64,000 nucleotides of DNA, taken from Patescibacteria group bacterium UBA6220. Its GTDB lineage: Bacteria > Patescibacteriota > Minisyncoccia > Minisyncoccales > Minisyncoccaceae. The position numbers and the translations under genes are program-made. Below, in pieces: positions 35,135 through 43,579 of this stretch. The DNA lies in contig DISC01000001.1 in the NCBI GenBank assembly GCA_002421745.1, positions 1 through 64,000 on the forward strand, read 5' to 3'. Below the pieces are notes generated by a model. That model was not told where the DNA came from. It saw only the letters and a program-made list of their open reading frames with translations, and did not search any database. How positions within the stretch are numbered: the first letter of the stretch is position 1; each line of letters starts with the position of its first letter.

Positions 35135-35140
35135 AAATAT

Positions 35141-36118
35141 ATGTTAATAGATGACGTTACAATTAAGGTACATGCTGGTAATGGCGGTAAGGGAATGGTT
35201 ACTTTTAGTAAAATTCCCGGAGCTTTGGGGCCAACTGGTGGTAGTGGAGGCAATGGCGGCAATATTTATTTTGTCGGTGTTTCCAGTTTGGATGCTTTAA
35301 AACAATTTCGTTTTAAAAAAGTAGTTGATGCTCAAAATGGAGAAAATGGAAAAGGTCAATGCCTAGATGGCGCCAATGCAGAAAGTTTGTTTTTATTAGC
35401 TCCAGTTGGAACGGTTATCCATAATTTAACTACAGGTCAAGACATAGAAATAATTAAAGTGGGCGAGCCGGTTTTGGTAGCTCAGGGTGGAAAAGGTGGT
35501 AAAGGTAATTATCTTTTTAGGTCTTCTACTAATACTACGCCTATGCAATCTCAGCCAGGATTAAAAGGTGAAGAATTTGACTTACGCTTGGAATTAAAAA
35601 TGATTGCAGATGTTGGTTTTATTGGTTTGCCGAACGTAGGTAAATCCAGTTTATTAAAAGAGTTAACCAATGCTGATCCCAAAGTATCCAACTATCCTTT
35701 TACAACTTTAGAGCCAAATTTAGGAGTATATTATGATTTGATTTTAGCTGATATTCCTGGATTGATTGAGGGTGCGTCCGAAGGCAAGGGACTTGGAATT
35801 AAATTTTTGAGACACGTAGAAAGAACTAAAATTTTATTTCATTTTATTTCTGCCGAAGCAGAAGATGTAGTGGCTGATTACAAAACTATTATGGAAGAAT
35901 TGGGCAAGTACAATAAAACTCTCTTGGAAAAACCCGAATATTTATTTTTAAGCAAGTCTGATAATGTAGACGAAAAAGAAGTGGAAAAGAAAGTTAAAAA
36001 ACTTAAAAAAATAAACGAGAACATTGTGCCGATTTCTATTTACGATGACGCTACGCTAGAAGAAGTAAAAAAAATATTAAACAAATTAATCAAACAAAAG
36101 CAAGAAGGGAAGTTTTAA
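35141..36118 (+). CDS. obg: GTPase Obg/CgtA
   Basis: A 325-residue GTPase needed for 50S subunit assembly. The glycine-rich Obg fold occupies residues ~1-155 (VHAGNGGKGMVTF, GPTGGSGGNGGN, LVAQGGKGGKGN). The G domain follows: P-loop GLPNVGKSSL, switch I NYPFTTLEPNLG, Walker B ADIPGLIEGASEGKGLG. The G4 motif usually NKxD reads LSKSD here, a conservative S-for-N variant. There is no C-terminal OCT domain. Leaderless-type start. A single-gene unit with a strong terminator. Confidence 0.95.
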   Translation: MLIDDVTIKVHAGNGGKGMVTFSKIPGALGPTGGSGGNGGNIYFVGVSSLDALKQFRFKKVVDAQNGENGKGQCLDGANAESLFLLAPVGTVIHNLTTGQDIEIIKVGEPVLVAQGGKGGKGNYLFRSSTNTTPMQSQPGLKGEEFDLRLELKMIADVGFIGLPNVGKSSLLKELTNADPKVSNYPFTTLEPNLGVYYDLILADIPGLIEGASEGKGLGIKFLRHVERTKILFHFISAEAEDVVADYKTIMEELGKYNKTLLEKPEYLFLSKSDNVDEKEVEKKVKKLKKINENIVPISIYDDATLEEVKKILNKLIKQKQEGKF

Positions 36119-36131
36119 AAATTATAAAAAG

Positions 36132-36157
36132 ACAACGACTATGGTCGTTGTTTTTTA
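36132..36157 (+). terminator. Terminator after obg
   Basis: ACAACGAC / GTCGTTGT (36132-36139 with 36144-36151, loop TATG) and a T run. Confidence 0.9.
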
Positions 36158-36248
36158 AAGTAGGGTTTTAATTGTTTTAATAAAATTTATTTTATGTTAA
36201 GATAGATTTAATAAAATTTATCAGAATAATAAAATAATTAAATTCAAA

Positions 36249-37898
36249 ATGATAAATCAAGAACTTCTAAAATATATTTCTTATTGTCTCAAGAAAGAGA
36301 CTCCTTGGTCCATTACAAAGAAAAAATTATTGGAAGCTGGATGGATTGATGAAGTCTTAGAAGAAAATTATCAAGAATATTTAAAAAATAAAATATCCTC
36401 AATTGTTACTACTCCTCAAGCAGAAGAAGTAAAAGAAAAACCACTGGAATTACAAAAAGAAGAGACTAGTCCAGTTTTTGTTTTTGAGGAAAAAAAAGCT
36501 GAACCAATTAAGTCTATTAATACAGAGCAACAGCCCACAACAGAAGAAAATCCATTTGAATTTAAGCCCTCTTTATCAGAATTAAAGCAACCCAAACAAG
36601 ACGCAATCGATTCGATTGAGCTACCAAAAGAAACCGTGCCGAAAAATAAAGGAAAATTGGGTTTAATGTTAGTTATTATTGCGGTATTGATATTGATTGG
36701 CGGAGGGGTTTATGCATATATTAATTATTTTTCTAATACACCAGAAAAAATTATTGATAAAGTAATAAAAAATTTATCCAAAGTTAAATCCGGAGAATAT
36801 TATGGCACTCTTAACTTAGAAGCAATTGAGGGAGAAGTGGGTGTGATTAGTGGTATTTTTCCAGATAATGTTTCAAAAGTAACGGCTAATTTTAAAGGTT
36901 TTTTTGATCTCAATGATTTGTCTGATATAAAAGGCTCTTTGTTGGTTGATGCAAATATTCAAATGGCTATTGAAGCTGCTACTGCTAATTTTGAAATTGG
37001 AATGACTGGAAATAGTTTGTATGGATTAGTTAATAGCGTGTATTTACCTCAATCTGCGGAAACACAGAGAAATATTATGAGCTTATTGACATCTAATTGG
37101 GTGAAATATGACATTCCTGATATTGATGGACAAAAAATATCATCTGTTATTAATAATAAAATATATGGATTTTATAATAACGAGCAATTTAAAAAAGATT
37201 TAGCTAGCGCTTTATCTATTAAATTAATTGGCGTAGAGAAAATTGACGGAATTGATTGCTATCACACGCAAATAAATTTTAATAAAAATGAAACCAAAAT
37301 TATTATTCAAGATTTGATGGCTGCGCAAGGTCAAAATATTGATCAAGTTGATTTTGATAATTCATATGATGATTTTTTTGAAACATTAAATAAGGCAGAC
37401 ATACAGGCTTGGATTAGCAAATCAGATTTCTTATTGAGTAAATTTTATATCAAATTAAATGTAAGTATGGATAATCAGCCAGCTATTATGGATTTGTCTT
37501 TTGGTATTAAAAATCAAAACAAGCAAGTTAAATTTAATGTTCCAGAAATGACAAAAGATTGGAACGATATAATGGGTTCATTGGGAACAGCTTTGCAGGG
37601 TTTAACGGCGATAAATTCAAATTCTTTAATTGAGGCGCAGTTGAATCAGTTGATGGTTGTGGCTCAAACTTTTAAACAATCCAAAGGAACTTATACTGGT
37701 TTTATCAGTAGTGAAGATGGTCAAAAAATAGTTAATGATATTTCTGCTTTGGGTGGAGATGTGGCTGGAGTTGTTACGGCAAAAAATATGTATTGTATTG
37801 CTACAAAACTTTTAGATGATACTTATTGGTGTATTGATAGTGCTGGTAATTCTTTGATTTCTAATAATTGCACCAAAAAAACATATAGCTGTAAATAA
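36249..37898 (+). CDS. Single-pass membrane protein of unknown function
   Basis: A 549-residue protein. A helical N-terminal module (residues 1-48, YISYCLKKETPWSITKKKLL...GW) is followed by an acidic P/E/K-rich linker (~50-130), one membrane helix (~137-158) and an extracellular part of ~390 residues. The last ~90 residues, from LNQLMVVAQTFKQSKGTYTG to the Cys-containing end (YCIATKLLDDTYWCIDS), resemble the C-terminal head of pilin-like proteins. No enzyme motif seen. The N-terminal helical module is, from memory, common in CPR membrane proteins. Monocistronic with a long terminator hairpin. Confidence 0.7.
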   Translation: MINQELLKYISYCLKKETPWSITKKKLLEAGWIDEVLEENYQEYLKNKISSIVTTPQAEEVKEKPLELQKEETSPVFVFEEKKAEPIKSINTEQQPTTEENPFEFKPSLSELKQPKQDAIDSIELPKETVPKNKGKLGLMLVIIAVLILIGGGVYAYINYFSNTPEKIIDKVIKNLSKVKSGEYYGTLNLEAIEGEVGVISGIFPDNVSKVTANFKGFFDLNDLSDIKGSLLVDANIQMAIEAATANFEIGMTGNSLYGLVNSVYLPQSAETQRNIMSLLTSNWVKYDIPDIDGQKISSVINNKIYGFYNNEQFKKDLASALSIKLIGVEKIDGIDCYHTQINFNKNETKIIIQDLMAAQGQNIDQVDFDNSYDDFFETLNKADIQAWISKSDFLLSKFYIKLNVSMDNQPAIMDLSFGIKNQNKQVKFNVPEMTKDWNDIMGSLGTALQGLTAINSNSLIEAQLNQLMVVAQTFKQSKGTYTGFISSEDGQKIVNDISALGGDVAGVVTAKNMYCIATKLLDDTYWCIDSAGNSLISNNCTKKTYSCK

Positions 37899-37910
37899 CT
37901 TGATTTTTAA

Positions 37911-37945
37911 ACAAAAAAGCGCCATTATAAGGGCGTTCTTTTGTT
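37911..37945 (+). terminator. Terminator before purC
   Basis: Nested stems AACAAAA/TTTTGTT and AGCGCC/GGCGTT form one long hairpin with small bulges, ending in T-rich sequence. Confidence 0.7.
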
Positions 37946-37975
37946 CTTTAAAACAAGAGATATGGAGCGAAATTG

Positions 37976-38959
37976 ATGAATCAAAAGGTATTGAATTTGA
38001 AAAGGCTTCGATCTTACGAGATCTCAGGTCATAGAAAGATAAGAAGAGCTTTCCGTATTCCTGGGTATGACAATGATATTTTATTCTTGACCACTGACAA
38101 TATTTCGGCCGGAGATGTTCCGTTTGATGTTGTTCCAGGTAAGGGTAAATTATTAAATGAAACTTCCAATGCTTGGAAAGAAATTCTTGAAAAATCCGGA
38201 GTCACGCCAACTGATTTTGTGACAGGTAACGAAGAAGTGATTGCCCGCGTTTATGGATGCACTGAGGTGGCAGCCGAATTAAAAGGGAGATTGCTTATTG
38301 CCAAAAAAGCTTTGGTGGTTCCGTTAGAGTGTATTGTGCGAGACAGATTCGATGGTTCGCTTTTCAAAATGTACGCCAAAGCAGAGGCGCAGTCTGGGTA
38401 TTATCTTGGAAGATGGTATCCCGAAAGCATGACCAAGGGTAAGCAATTATTGGTGCCCGCATATACTCCGAGCACTAAAGCTGAAACCGGACACGATATC
38501 AATATTGATTACAATAGAACAATTCCAATTCTGGAAAAGTTCATTGGTGACAATAATATCTGTGGCTGGACCGCGGAAAATTTGGCACAATCTATTAGAG
38601 CGCACTCTTTGAGTGTGTTTATGACCGGTAAAAATTTGCTGGCTTTGAGAAAAATCGAATTACATGACAGTAAATTTGAATTCGGACTTGTTCCTGTTGC
38701 AGACAATGACAACCAGGTTGTTAATTATCAACTGTGTCTCGTGGATGAAGTGTTGACCGGAGATTCTTCTCGAATGTTTGAACCAAAAGAAAAAAAACAT
38801 TACGACAAGCAATATGTCCGAGATCATCTGGAAGATCACAACTGGAATGGCCATTCTAGATTCTGCCTACCGGAAAGCGTTAAGACCGAACTCATTGAAA
38901 GGTATGATTTGATTAAAGATTTCGTTAAATATATCAATAATTATGCTCTTGTTTTTTAA
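37976..38959 (+). CDS. purC: Phosphoribosylaminoimidazole-succinocarboxamide synthase (SAICAR synthetase)
   Basis: A 327-residue PurC, which joins CAIR and aspartate using ATP in purine synthesis. Diagnostic segments are FLTTDNISAGDVPFDVVPGK (normally TDRISAFDV), VPLECIVRDRFDGS, the phosphate/aspartate region TPSTKAETGHDINI, FEFGLVPV, LVDEVLTGDSSRMFEP and YDKQYVRDHLE. The longer form is typical of eukaryote-like and some bacterial enzymes. The ATG at 37976 follows GGAG by 8 bases. No other pur gene is in the window. Line 38341-38400 is 48% G+C, far above neighbours, so recent transfer is likely. The function call is strong; the cellular use of a lone purC is unclear. Confidence 0.88.
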   Translation: MNQKVLNLKRLRSYEISGHRKIRRAFRIPGYDNDILFLTTDNISAGDVPFDVVPGKGKLLNETSNAWKEILEKSGVTPTDFVTGNEEVIARVYGCTEVAAELKGRLLIAKKALVVPLECIVRDRFDGSLFKMYAKAEAQSGYYLGRWYPESMTKGKQLLVPAYTPSTKAETGHDINIDYNRTIPILEKFIGDNNICGWTAENLAQSIRAHSLSVFMTGKNLLALRKIELHDSKFEFGLVPVADNDNQVVNYQLCLVDEVLTGDSSRMFEPKEKKHYDKQYVRDHLEDHNWNGHSRFCLPESVKTELIERYDLIKDFVKYINNYALVF

Positions 38960-38974
38960 CCAAGAGCTTTTTTT
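38945..38974 (+). terminator. Terminator overlapping the purC stop
   Basis: GCTCTTG / CAAGAGC (38945-38951 with 38961-38967), then seven T. The 5' arm and loop contain the last codons and stop. Confidence 0.9.
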
Positions 38975-39023
38975 ATTTAAAATAATTATTTATTATAATT
39001 GCGTGGAATGGCTATAATCATTC

Positions 39024-39052
39024 TTGACGTTTTAGCCTAAATAAATTATAAT
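39024..39052 (+). promoter_or_regulatory. Consensus promoter of the MutS-like gene
   Basis: TTGACG (39024-39029), exactly 17 bases, TATAAT (39047-39052). Confidence 0.85.
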
Positions 39053-39057
39053 ATTTT

Positions 39058-39095
39058 TACCTTCTTTATTTATAAAGAGGTATTTGTACCTTAAG
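39058..39095 (+). promoter_or_regulatory. Alternative-hairpin leader of the MutS-like gene
   Basis: TACCT plus CTTTA (39058-39068) pair with TAAAG plus AGGTA (39073-39082), one bulge. The same AGGTA can instead pair with a second TACCT a few bases downstream. The two folds exclude each other. Downstream an AGGGGT ribosome site precedes the ATG at 39131. Confidence 0.4.
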
Positions 39096-39130
39096 TATTA
39101 AATAAAGAAAGTCATTTAGGGGTATGAGTA

Positions 39131-41173
39131 ATGTCAGAAAACAAAGAAGCGTCTCTTAGGGTTTATATGAAGTACCCTCGGGACTTGAATTTCTGGAATA
39201 TTCCCGGAAAAAGTGAACAGCTCAAAAAACTGAAAATCATCAATGAACAAGATTTTCCTAAAAATCAGATTTTGAAAAGCTTGAAAATCAATGGATCGGA
39301 TTTGATTTCCGGCTTTGGCATTACTGATGTGGATGAAATTCAAAGCCGACAGGAAATAATGAGGTTCATTGTCGAAAATCCCAAATTTCGAGAGTGGCTT
39401 ATCTCGAGCAAGCAAGATTCGCCATTACCAGGTATGGCTTATGCTGGAGCATATGAAAAAGCTGCGGATGATTTTCTGGATTATTTTGATTCGGAAAAAG
39501 ACCATACGCCATTTTGGTTGGAATATCACAAGATGATTGAATATCTTGCAAGCCAATCCAAGTTACCGCAAAAACTCCAAGTCTTCAAAGATGCTCTCCA
39601 GGCAGGACTACCTCTTGAGAGTCACGAGAATGATCTCGGGACAAGCATTATGAAAATGATGCAGAACATGGCTGAATTTGAGGGTTTTGCAGAGTTTCAA
39701 ATGACCTCCCGTCTTTGTTTGGAAAAAGGAACAAGCGTCTTCAGGGTATGGAAGATTCACTCTGTTGGAAATCCGTTAATTCATGGATTCAAAAGATTTT
39801 CAAAGTCTGCCTTAAAGGCAGAAGAAATTGATTCCACTCCTTGTTGGGCAAAATATTGTTCTGGTTGGAAATATTGGCTGGGTTTTGCAAAAATTGCGAA
39901 GTGGCAAGCTCGGCGCAGAGATGAGCGCGCCAAAGAAGAAGCATATCAAAACGCGACCATCAATGATGTTGATGAGAAGCTGCTTATTGATATTGCCAAC
40001 GGTCTCCAGGACTTACTGGGAAAGTTTTCATGGAAAAGCGATGTTCTGATCAGGGATAGTATGATCAGGGTCTACTTTTCTTATTCCAAAGAAGGTCTTA
40101 GGGTCAGGATTATTTCTTGGCTGCCAGACGTGAGTAAGGATTGCGATCCCAGGTTTAAGTTCGTCGATTATAGGGGTTATAGCGACGAACAACTTGAGCA
40201 GATAAAGAGAAGCCAAGATTTCTACATGCAAATATTAAGCAGGACTTATGCATGGTCTCAGTCGTCGAAATTGCTGGCCAGTCTCGAAAAACAAGATCGT
40301 AATTTATTTGACCGTGAACATCTGTTCAAGTCTCCAATGAGCGATCCGATTTATCGCTGGTATGCAATCAGTAATTTATATCGCAGATATTTCCGCACAG
40401 AATATGATTTGCTCACAATGCATCGTGATTTCTTTTTCGCTCAAAAGAAAACACTGAAAGAAATGGCGAAAGTTGCAAAACAGCTTGTGGCTGTATCACG
40501 AGAAATCGACTGCCCTCTGTGCTGGCCAGAATTGATCACTGATGGAAGTCATGTGGTTTCGTTCAAGAAACTTATACCAATTCATCTTTTGGAGCATTTG
40601 CCAAAAGATAAAAAAATCGTACCCATTGAAACCATGCCAGACTTGAACGGAGAGATACTTGGTCTTACTGGAGCTCACGAAGGCGGAAAGACAACGACAA
40701 CCCTGGCTTATGTTGAGCTGATATATTTGGCTCAAAGCGGTCTTCCGGTTTTTGGAGAAGACGTAAAGTTGAACCCAAAATCTTTATTGGGGCTCGTGTT
40801 CTTAACCAAGGGCGTGGGATCAAGTTCAACTGCTCGAACATTGATAGATAAAATGGTTCTTGCTATCGATGCTGCCAAGAAAGTTGATCCATCTGAAGTG
40901 GTTCTGGTTTTCGATGAGCTTGGCGAGGGTACTCAGGAAATTTCTGGAGACAGGCTTGGACGAGACGTTCTCACGAAATTGAATGATCAGCATATGAGCG
41001 TGATATTCAATACACAGATACAATCTCTTGCGGAATATGTCGAACAAAAACTGGGTGGCAAATGTATGCGTTTCACGTTTGACCACAAGGTTGAGCCTGG
41101 TATCGGAACGGGCGGAATGGAAGCTCTTCGAGAGAGATCCGGCCTTAACGATATTCTCAAAACTTTAACTTAG
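39131..41173 (+). CDS. Divergent MutS-like ATPase
   Basis: A 680-residue protein. The C-terminal ~170 residues are a MutS-type ABC ATPase: Walker A G514-A-H-E-G-G-K-T521 where MutS has GPNMGGKS, then GLPVFGEDV, and Walker B VLVFDELGEGT (591-601) where MutS has LLDEIGRGT. Upstream, residues ~35-110 (DEIQSRQEIMRFIVENPKFR) and a long helical middle correspond to the MutS core/lever domains. The N-terminal mismatch-binding domain with the F-x-E motif is absent, as in MutS2-like and other MutS relatives, and no Smr or KOW nuclease domain is visible. Consensus promoter, AGGGGT ribosome site and 45% G+C in one sampled line mark it as foreign. Role in repair not established. Confidence 0.75.
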   Translation: MSENKEASLRVYMKYPRDLNFWNIPGKSEQLKKLKIINEQDFPKNQILKSLKINGSDLISGFGITDVDEIQSRQEIMRFIVENPKFREWLISSKQDSPLPGMAYAGAYEKAADDFLDYFDSEKDHTPFWLEYHKMIEYLASQSKLPQKLQVFKDALQAGLPLESHENDLGTSIMKMMQNMAEFEGFAEFQMTSRLCLEKGTSVFRVWKIHSVGNPLIHGFKRFSKSALKAEEIDSTPCWAKYCSGWKYWLGFAKIAKWQARRRDERAKEEAYQNATINDVDEKLLIDIANGLQDLLGKFSWKSDVLIRDSMIRVYFSYSKEGLRVRIISWLPDVSKDCDPRFKFVDYRGYSDEQLEQIKRSQDFYMQILSRTYAWSQSSKLLASLEKQDRNLFDREHLFKSPMSDPIYRWYAISNLYRRYFRTEYDLLTMHRDFFFAQKKTLKEMAKVAKQLVAVSREIDCPLCWPELITDGSHVVSFKKLIPIHLLEHLPKDKKIVPIETMPDLNGEILGLTGAHEGGKTTTTLAYVELIYLAQSGLPVFGEDVKLNPKSLLGLVFLTKGVGSSSTARTLIDKMVLAIDAAKKVDPSEVVLVFDELGEGTQEISGDRLGRDVLTKLNDQHMSVIFNTQIQSLAEYVEQKLGGKCMRFTFDHKVEPGIGTGGMEALRERSGLNDILKTLT

Positions 41174-41184
41174 CACATTCAAAT

Positions 41185-41222
41185 ATCCGGTTGTAAACAA
41201 AATGTTTGCACCGGATTTTTTT
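41185..41222 (+). terminator. Terminator after the MutS-like gene
   Basis: A 14-bp stem with one bulged T and one G-T (41185-41199 with 41203-41216), then a T run. Confidence 0.85.
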
Positions 41223-41304
41223 ATTACAAATAAAAGAACGCGTATTAATATGTAGTATACGCTTTCTTTTATAAATATGTTTTTTATGTTAAATTAAGCA
41301 CAAT

Positions 41305-42516
41305 ATGGCTGTATTAAAAAATAAAATAAAGAAACCAGAACTAATGAGCCCAATTAAAGATTGGGCTGGATTAGAAGCTTGTAAGGATTATGCAGATGCT
41401 GTGTATTTTGGCGTGAACGAATTAAGTCTTCGAGCTAGAGCTAGTGGCATAAAGATAAATGAATTAAATAAGTTTGTAAAGAAATGCCATTCCTATGGCT
41501 TAAAAGCCTATTTAACGCTTAATTCCGTGATATACAACAAAGATATCGAAAAGGCGGAAAGCCTTGTAAAAAAGGCTAAAATTGCCCAAATAGACGCTAT
41601 TATAATTTGGGATCCAGCTATGATTGAAATAGCCAAAAAACAAGGTGTTAATTTTATTATTTCCACCCAAGCTAATGTTTCTAATTATAAGGCAGCTGAA
41701 GTTTATAAAAAAATGGGAGCCAAAAGAATAGTTTTGGCTAGGGAAATGACCCTAAAGCAAATTAAAGAATTAAAAAGTAAAGTAAAAATAGAAATTGAAA
41801 CTTTTGTACACGGAGCTATGTGTGTTGCGATTTCCGGACGATGTATTTTATCAGCTTATTTATTTGGAAAATCATCTAATTGTGGCTCGTGTGCTCAGCC
41901 CTGTAGAAAGGAATGGACTTTGTCTGACGAAGAAGGAAACAAAGTAAGTAATTTTGGTCAATATTTTTTGAGTGCCAAGGATTTGTGTATGATAGGTTAT
42001 GTTCCAGAATTAATTAAAGCAGGGATTGACTCGTTTAAAATAGAGGGTCGTCTGAGAGATCCAAAATATATTGAGACCACATCTAGATGTTATCGAGAAG
42101 CTATTGACTCTTATTTTGATAATACCTTTACCAAAGAAAAAGTGCTAAAATGGACAAAAGAATTAAGTGAGGTTTATAATCGAGGATTTTCTACAGGATT
42201 TTATTTTGGTACGCCAGGCAAAGAAGGTATTACTTACGACAAGGCAGATAATTGTTCGGAAACAAAAAAGATTTTAGTTGGAAATATTCTTCATTATTAT
42301 CCCAAAGCCAAAGCCGGTTCATTAATGTTGAATCATCGAGGAGTTAAAGTGGGCGACAGAATAATTATTCAGGGAGTGCATACTTTTATTGAGCAGATAA
42401 TCGAATCAATGGAAGTGGCTGGACAAAAAGTAACTCAAGCCAAAAAAGGCGAAGAAATAGCTTTGATTACTAAAGATAGGGTTAGAAAAAATGACAAAGT
42501 ATTTTTAATTAATTAA
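41305..42516 (+). CDS. Peptidase U32 family protein (RNA hydroxylation type)
   Basis: A 403-residue U32 family member. It has the N-terminal TIM-barrel-like part (ELMSPIKDWAGLEACKDYADAVYFGVNEL), the family signature around EIETFVHGAMCVAISGRC, and a run of cysteines (C in HGAMC, SGRC, NCGSCAQPC) that in TrhP/RlhA relatives may hold an iron-sulphur cluster. SFKIEGRLRDPKYI follows. A C-terminal barrel ends at VFLIN. Members modify tRNA U34 or 23S rRNA; the old peptidase label is doubtful. First of four close genes with rmuC, rlmN and the NYN nuclease, which fits an RNA/DNA maintenance operon. Confidence 0.88.
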   Translation: MAVLKNKIKKPELMSPIKDWAGLEACKDYADAVYFGVNELSLRARASGIKINELNKFVKKCHSYGLKAYLTLNSVIYNKDIEKAESLVKKAKIAQIDAIIIWDPAMIEIAKKQGVNFIISTQANVSNYKAAEVYKKMGAKRIVLAREMTLKQIKELKSKVKIEIETFVHGAMCVAISGRCILSAYLFGKSSNCGSCAQPCRKEWTLSDEEGNKVSNFGQYFLSAKDLCMIGYVPELIKAGIDSFKIEGRLRDPKYIETTSRCYREAIDSYFDNTFTKEKVLKWTKELSEVYNRGFSTGFYFGTPGKEGITYDKADNCSETKKILVGNILHYYPKAKAGSLMLNHRGVKVGDRIIIQGVHTFIEQIIESMEVAGQKVTQAKKGEEIALITKDRVRKNDKVFLIN

Positions 42517-42527
42517 TAAAAATAAAA

Positions 42528-43577
42528 ATGCTCACAGAGATTATAATCATTCTATTAGTTTCCTTGATGGCCTTTGCGGCAGTGTCTTTTGTAATTATTC
42601 GCTTGTTTAAAGAAGAAAGACAAAGAATGATGGAACAGATGGAATCTAAAAAAGAAGTTATCAACGAGTCATTGAAATACAGCAAAGATTCTATCAAAGA
42701 ATTAGTAGAAAAAATAGGAACAGAATTAGAAAAAACTAAAAATCAATTTAATGCTAGTGAAAAAGAAAGAGTGGGAGAATTTTCTTCTTTAAAAACAATT
42801 TTAGAAGAACACAAACTGGCTACAGGTGAATTAAAGCAATCAACTGATAACTTAAAAAATATTTTATCCAATAATCAATTGCGTGGAGCTTTTGGTGAGG
42901 AGATTGCGGATAATTTATTAAAGAGCATCGGCTTTGTGGAAGGAGAAAATTATATTAGTAATACCGCTCAAGAAAGCTCGGCTAGTCGTCCGGATTTTAC
43001 AGTTTTTTTGCCCGATAAAACCAAGGTAAATATTGATGTAAAATTTCCTTATCAGTCATTGATTAAATATATTGAAGCTAAAGATAAAACAGATAAAGAT
43101 AAACATCTTAAAGAATTTGCTCAAGATGTAAAACAAAAAATAAAAGAAGTTTCAACTCGTGATTATATTAATTTAGAAGAAAAAACTGTTGATTTTGTAA
43201 TTTTATTTGTGCCCAATGAAATGATTTTTAGTTTTATTTATGAAAATTTGCCAGAAGTTTGGAATGAAGCTATGGGCAAAAAAGTAATTCTGGCAGGGCC
43301 GTTTAGTTTTACAGCTATTTTACGAATGATTTATCAGTCTTACAAAAGTTTTAAATATCAAGAAAATCTTTATGAAATAATCAAGCTTATTAAAATGTTT
43401 GAAACAGAATTTGGAAAATATAATAATGAGGTTGACGTATTGGGTGTGCGTTTAAAATCAGCAGCTGATCAATTTGAAAAAGTTTCAACAACTAGAACTA
43501 AAAAATTATCTGGTATTGTGGAAAAAATAAAAGGTGAAGCGGATGAAAATAAAATGATCAATAGTAGCGAAGAGTAA
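42528..43577 (+). CDS. rmuC: DNA recombination protein RmuC
   Basis: A 349-residue RmuC. One N-terminal membrane helix (~3-24), a coiled coil (~28-110, MMEQMESKKEVINESLKYSK) and then the PD-(D/E)XK-like nuclease core: RGAFGEEIADNLLKSIGF, SRPDFTVFLPD, NIDVKFPYQSLIKYIEA, VDFVILFVPNE. RmuC limits inversions and helps clear DNA damage. 11 bases after the U32 gene and 2 before rlmN. Confidence 0.93.
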   Translation: MLTEIIIILLVSLMAFAAVSFVIIRLFKEERQRMMEQMESKKEVINESLKYSKDSIKELVEKIGTELEKTKNQFNASEKERVGEFSSLKTILEEHKLATGELKQSTDNLKNILSNNQLRGAFGEEIADNLLKSIGFVEGENYISNTAQESSASRPDFTVFLPDKTKVNIDVKFPYQSLIKYIEAKDKTDKDKHLKEFAQDVKQKIKEVSTRDYINLEEKTVDFVILFVPNEMIFSFIYENLPEVWNEAMGKKVILAGPFSFTAILRMIYQSYKSFKYQENLYEIIKLIKMFETEFGKYNNEVDVLGVRLKSAADQFEKVSTTRTKKLSGIVEKIKGEADENKMINSSEE

Positions 43578-43579
43578 TT

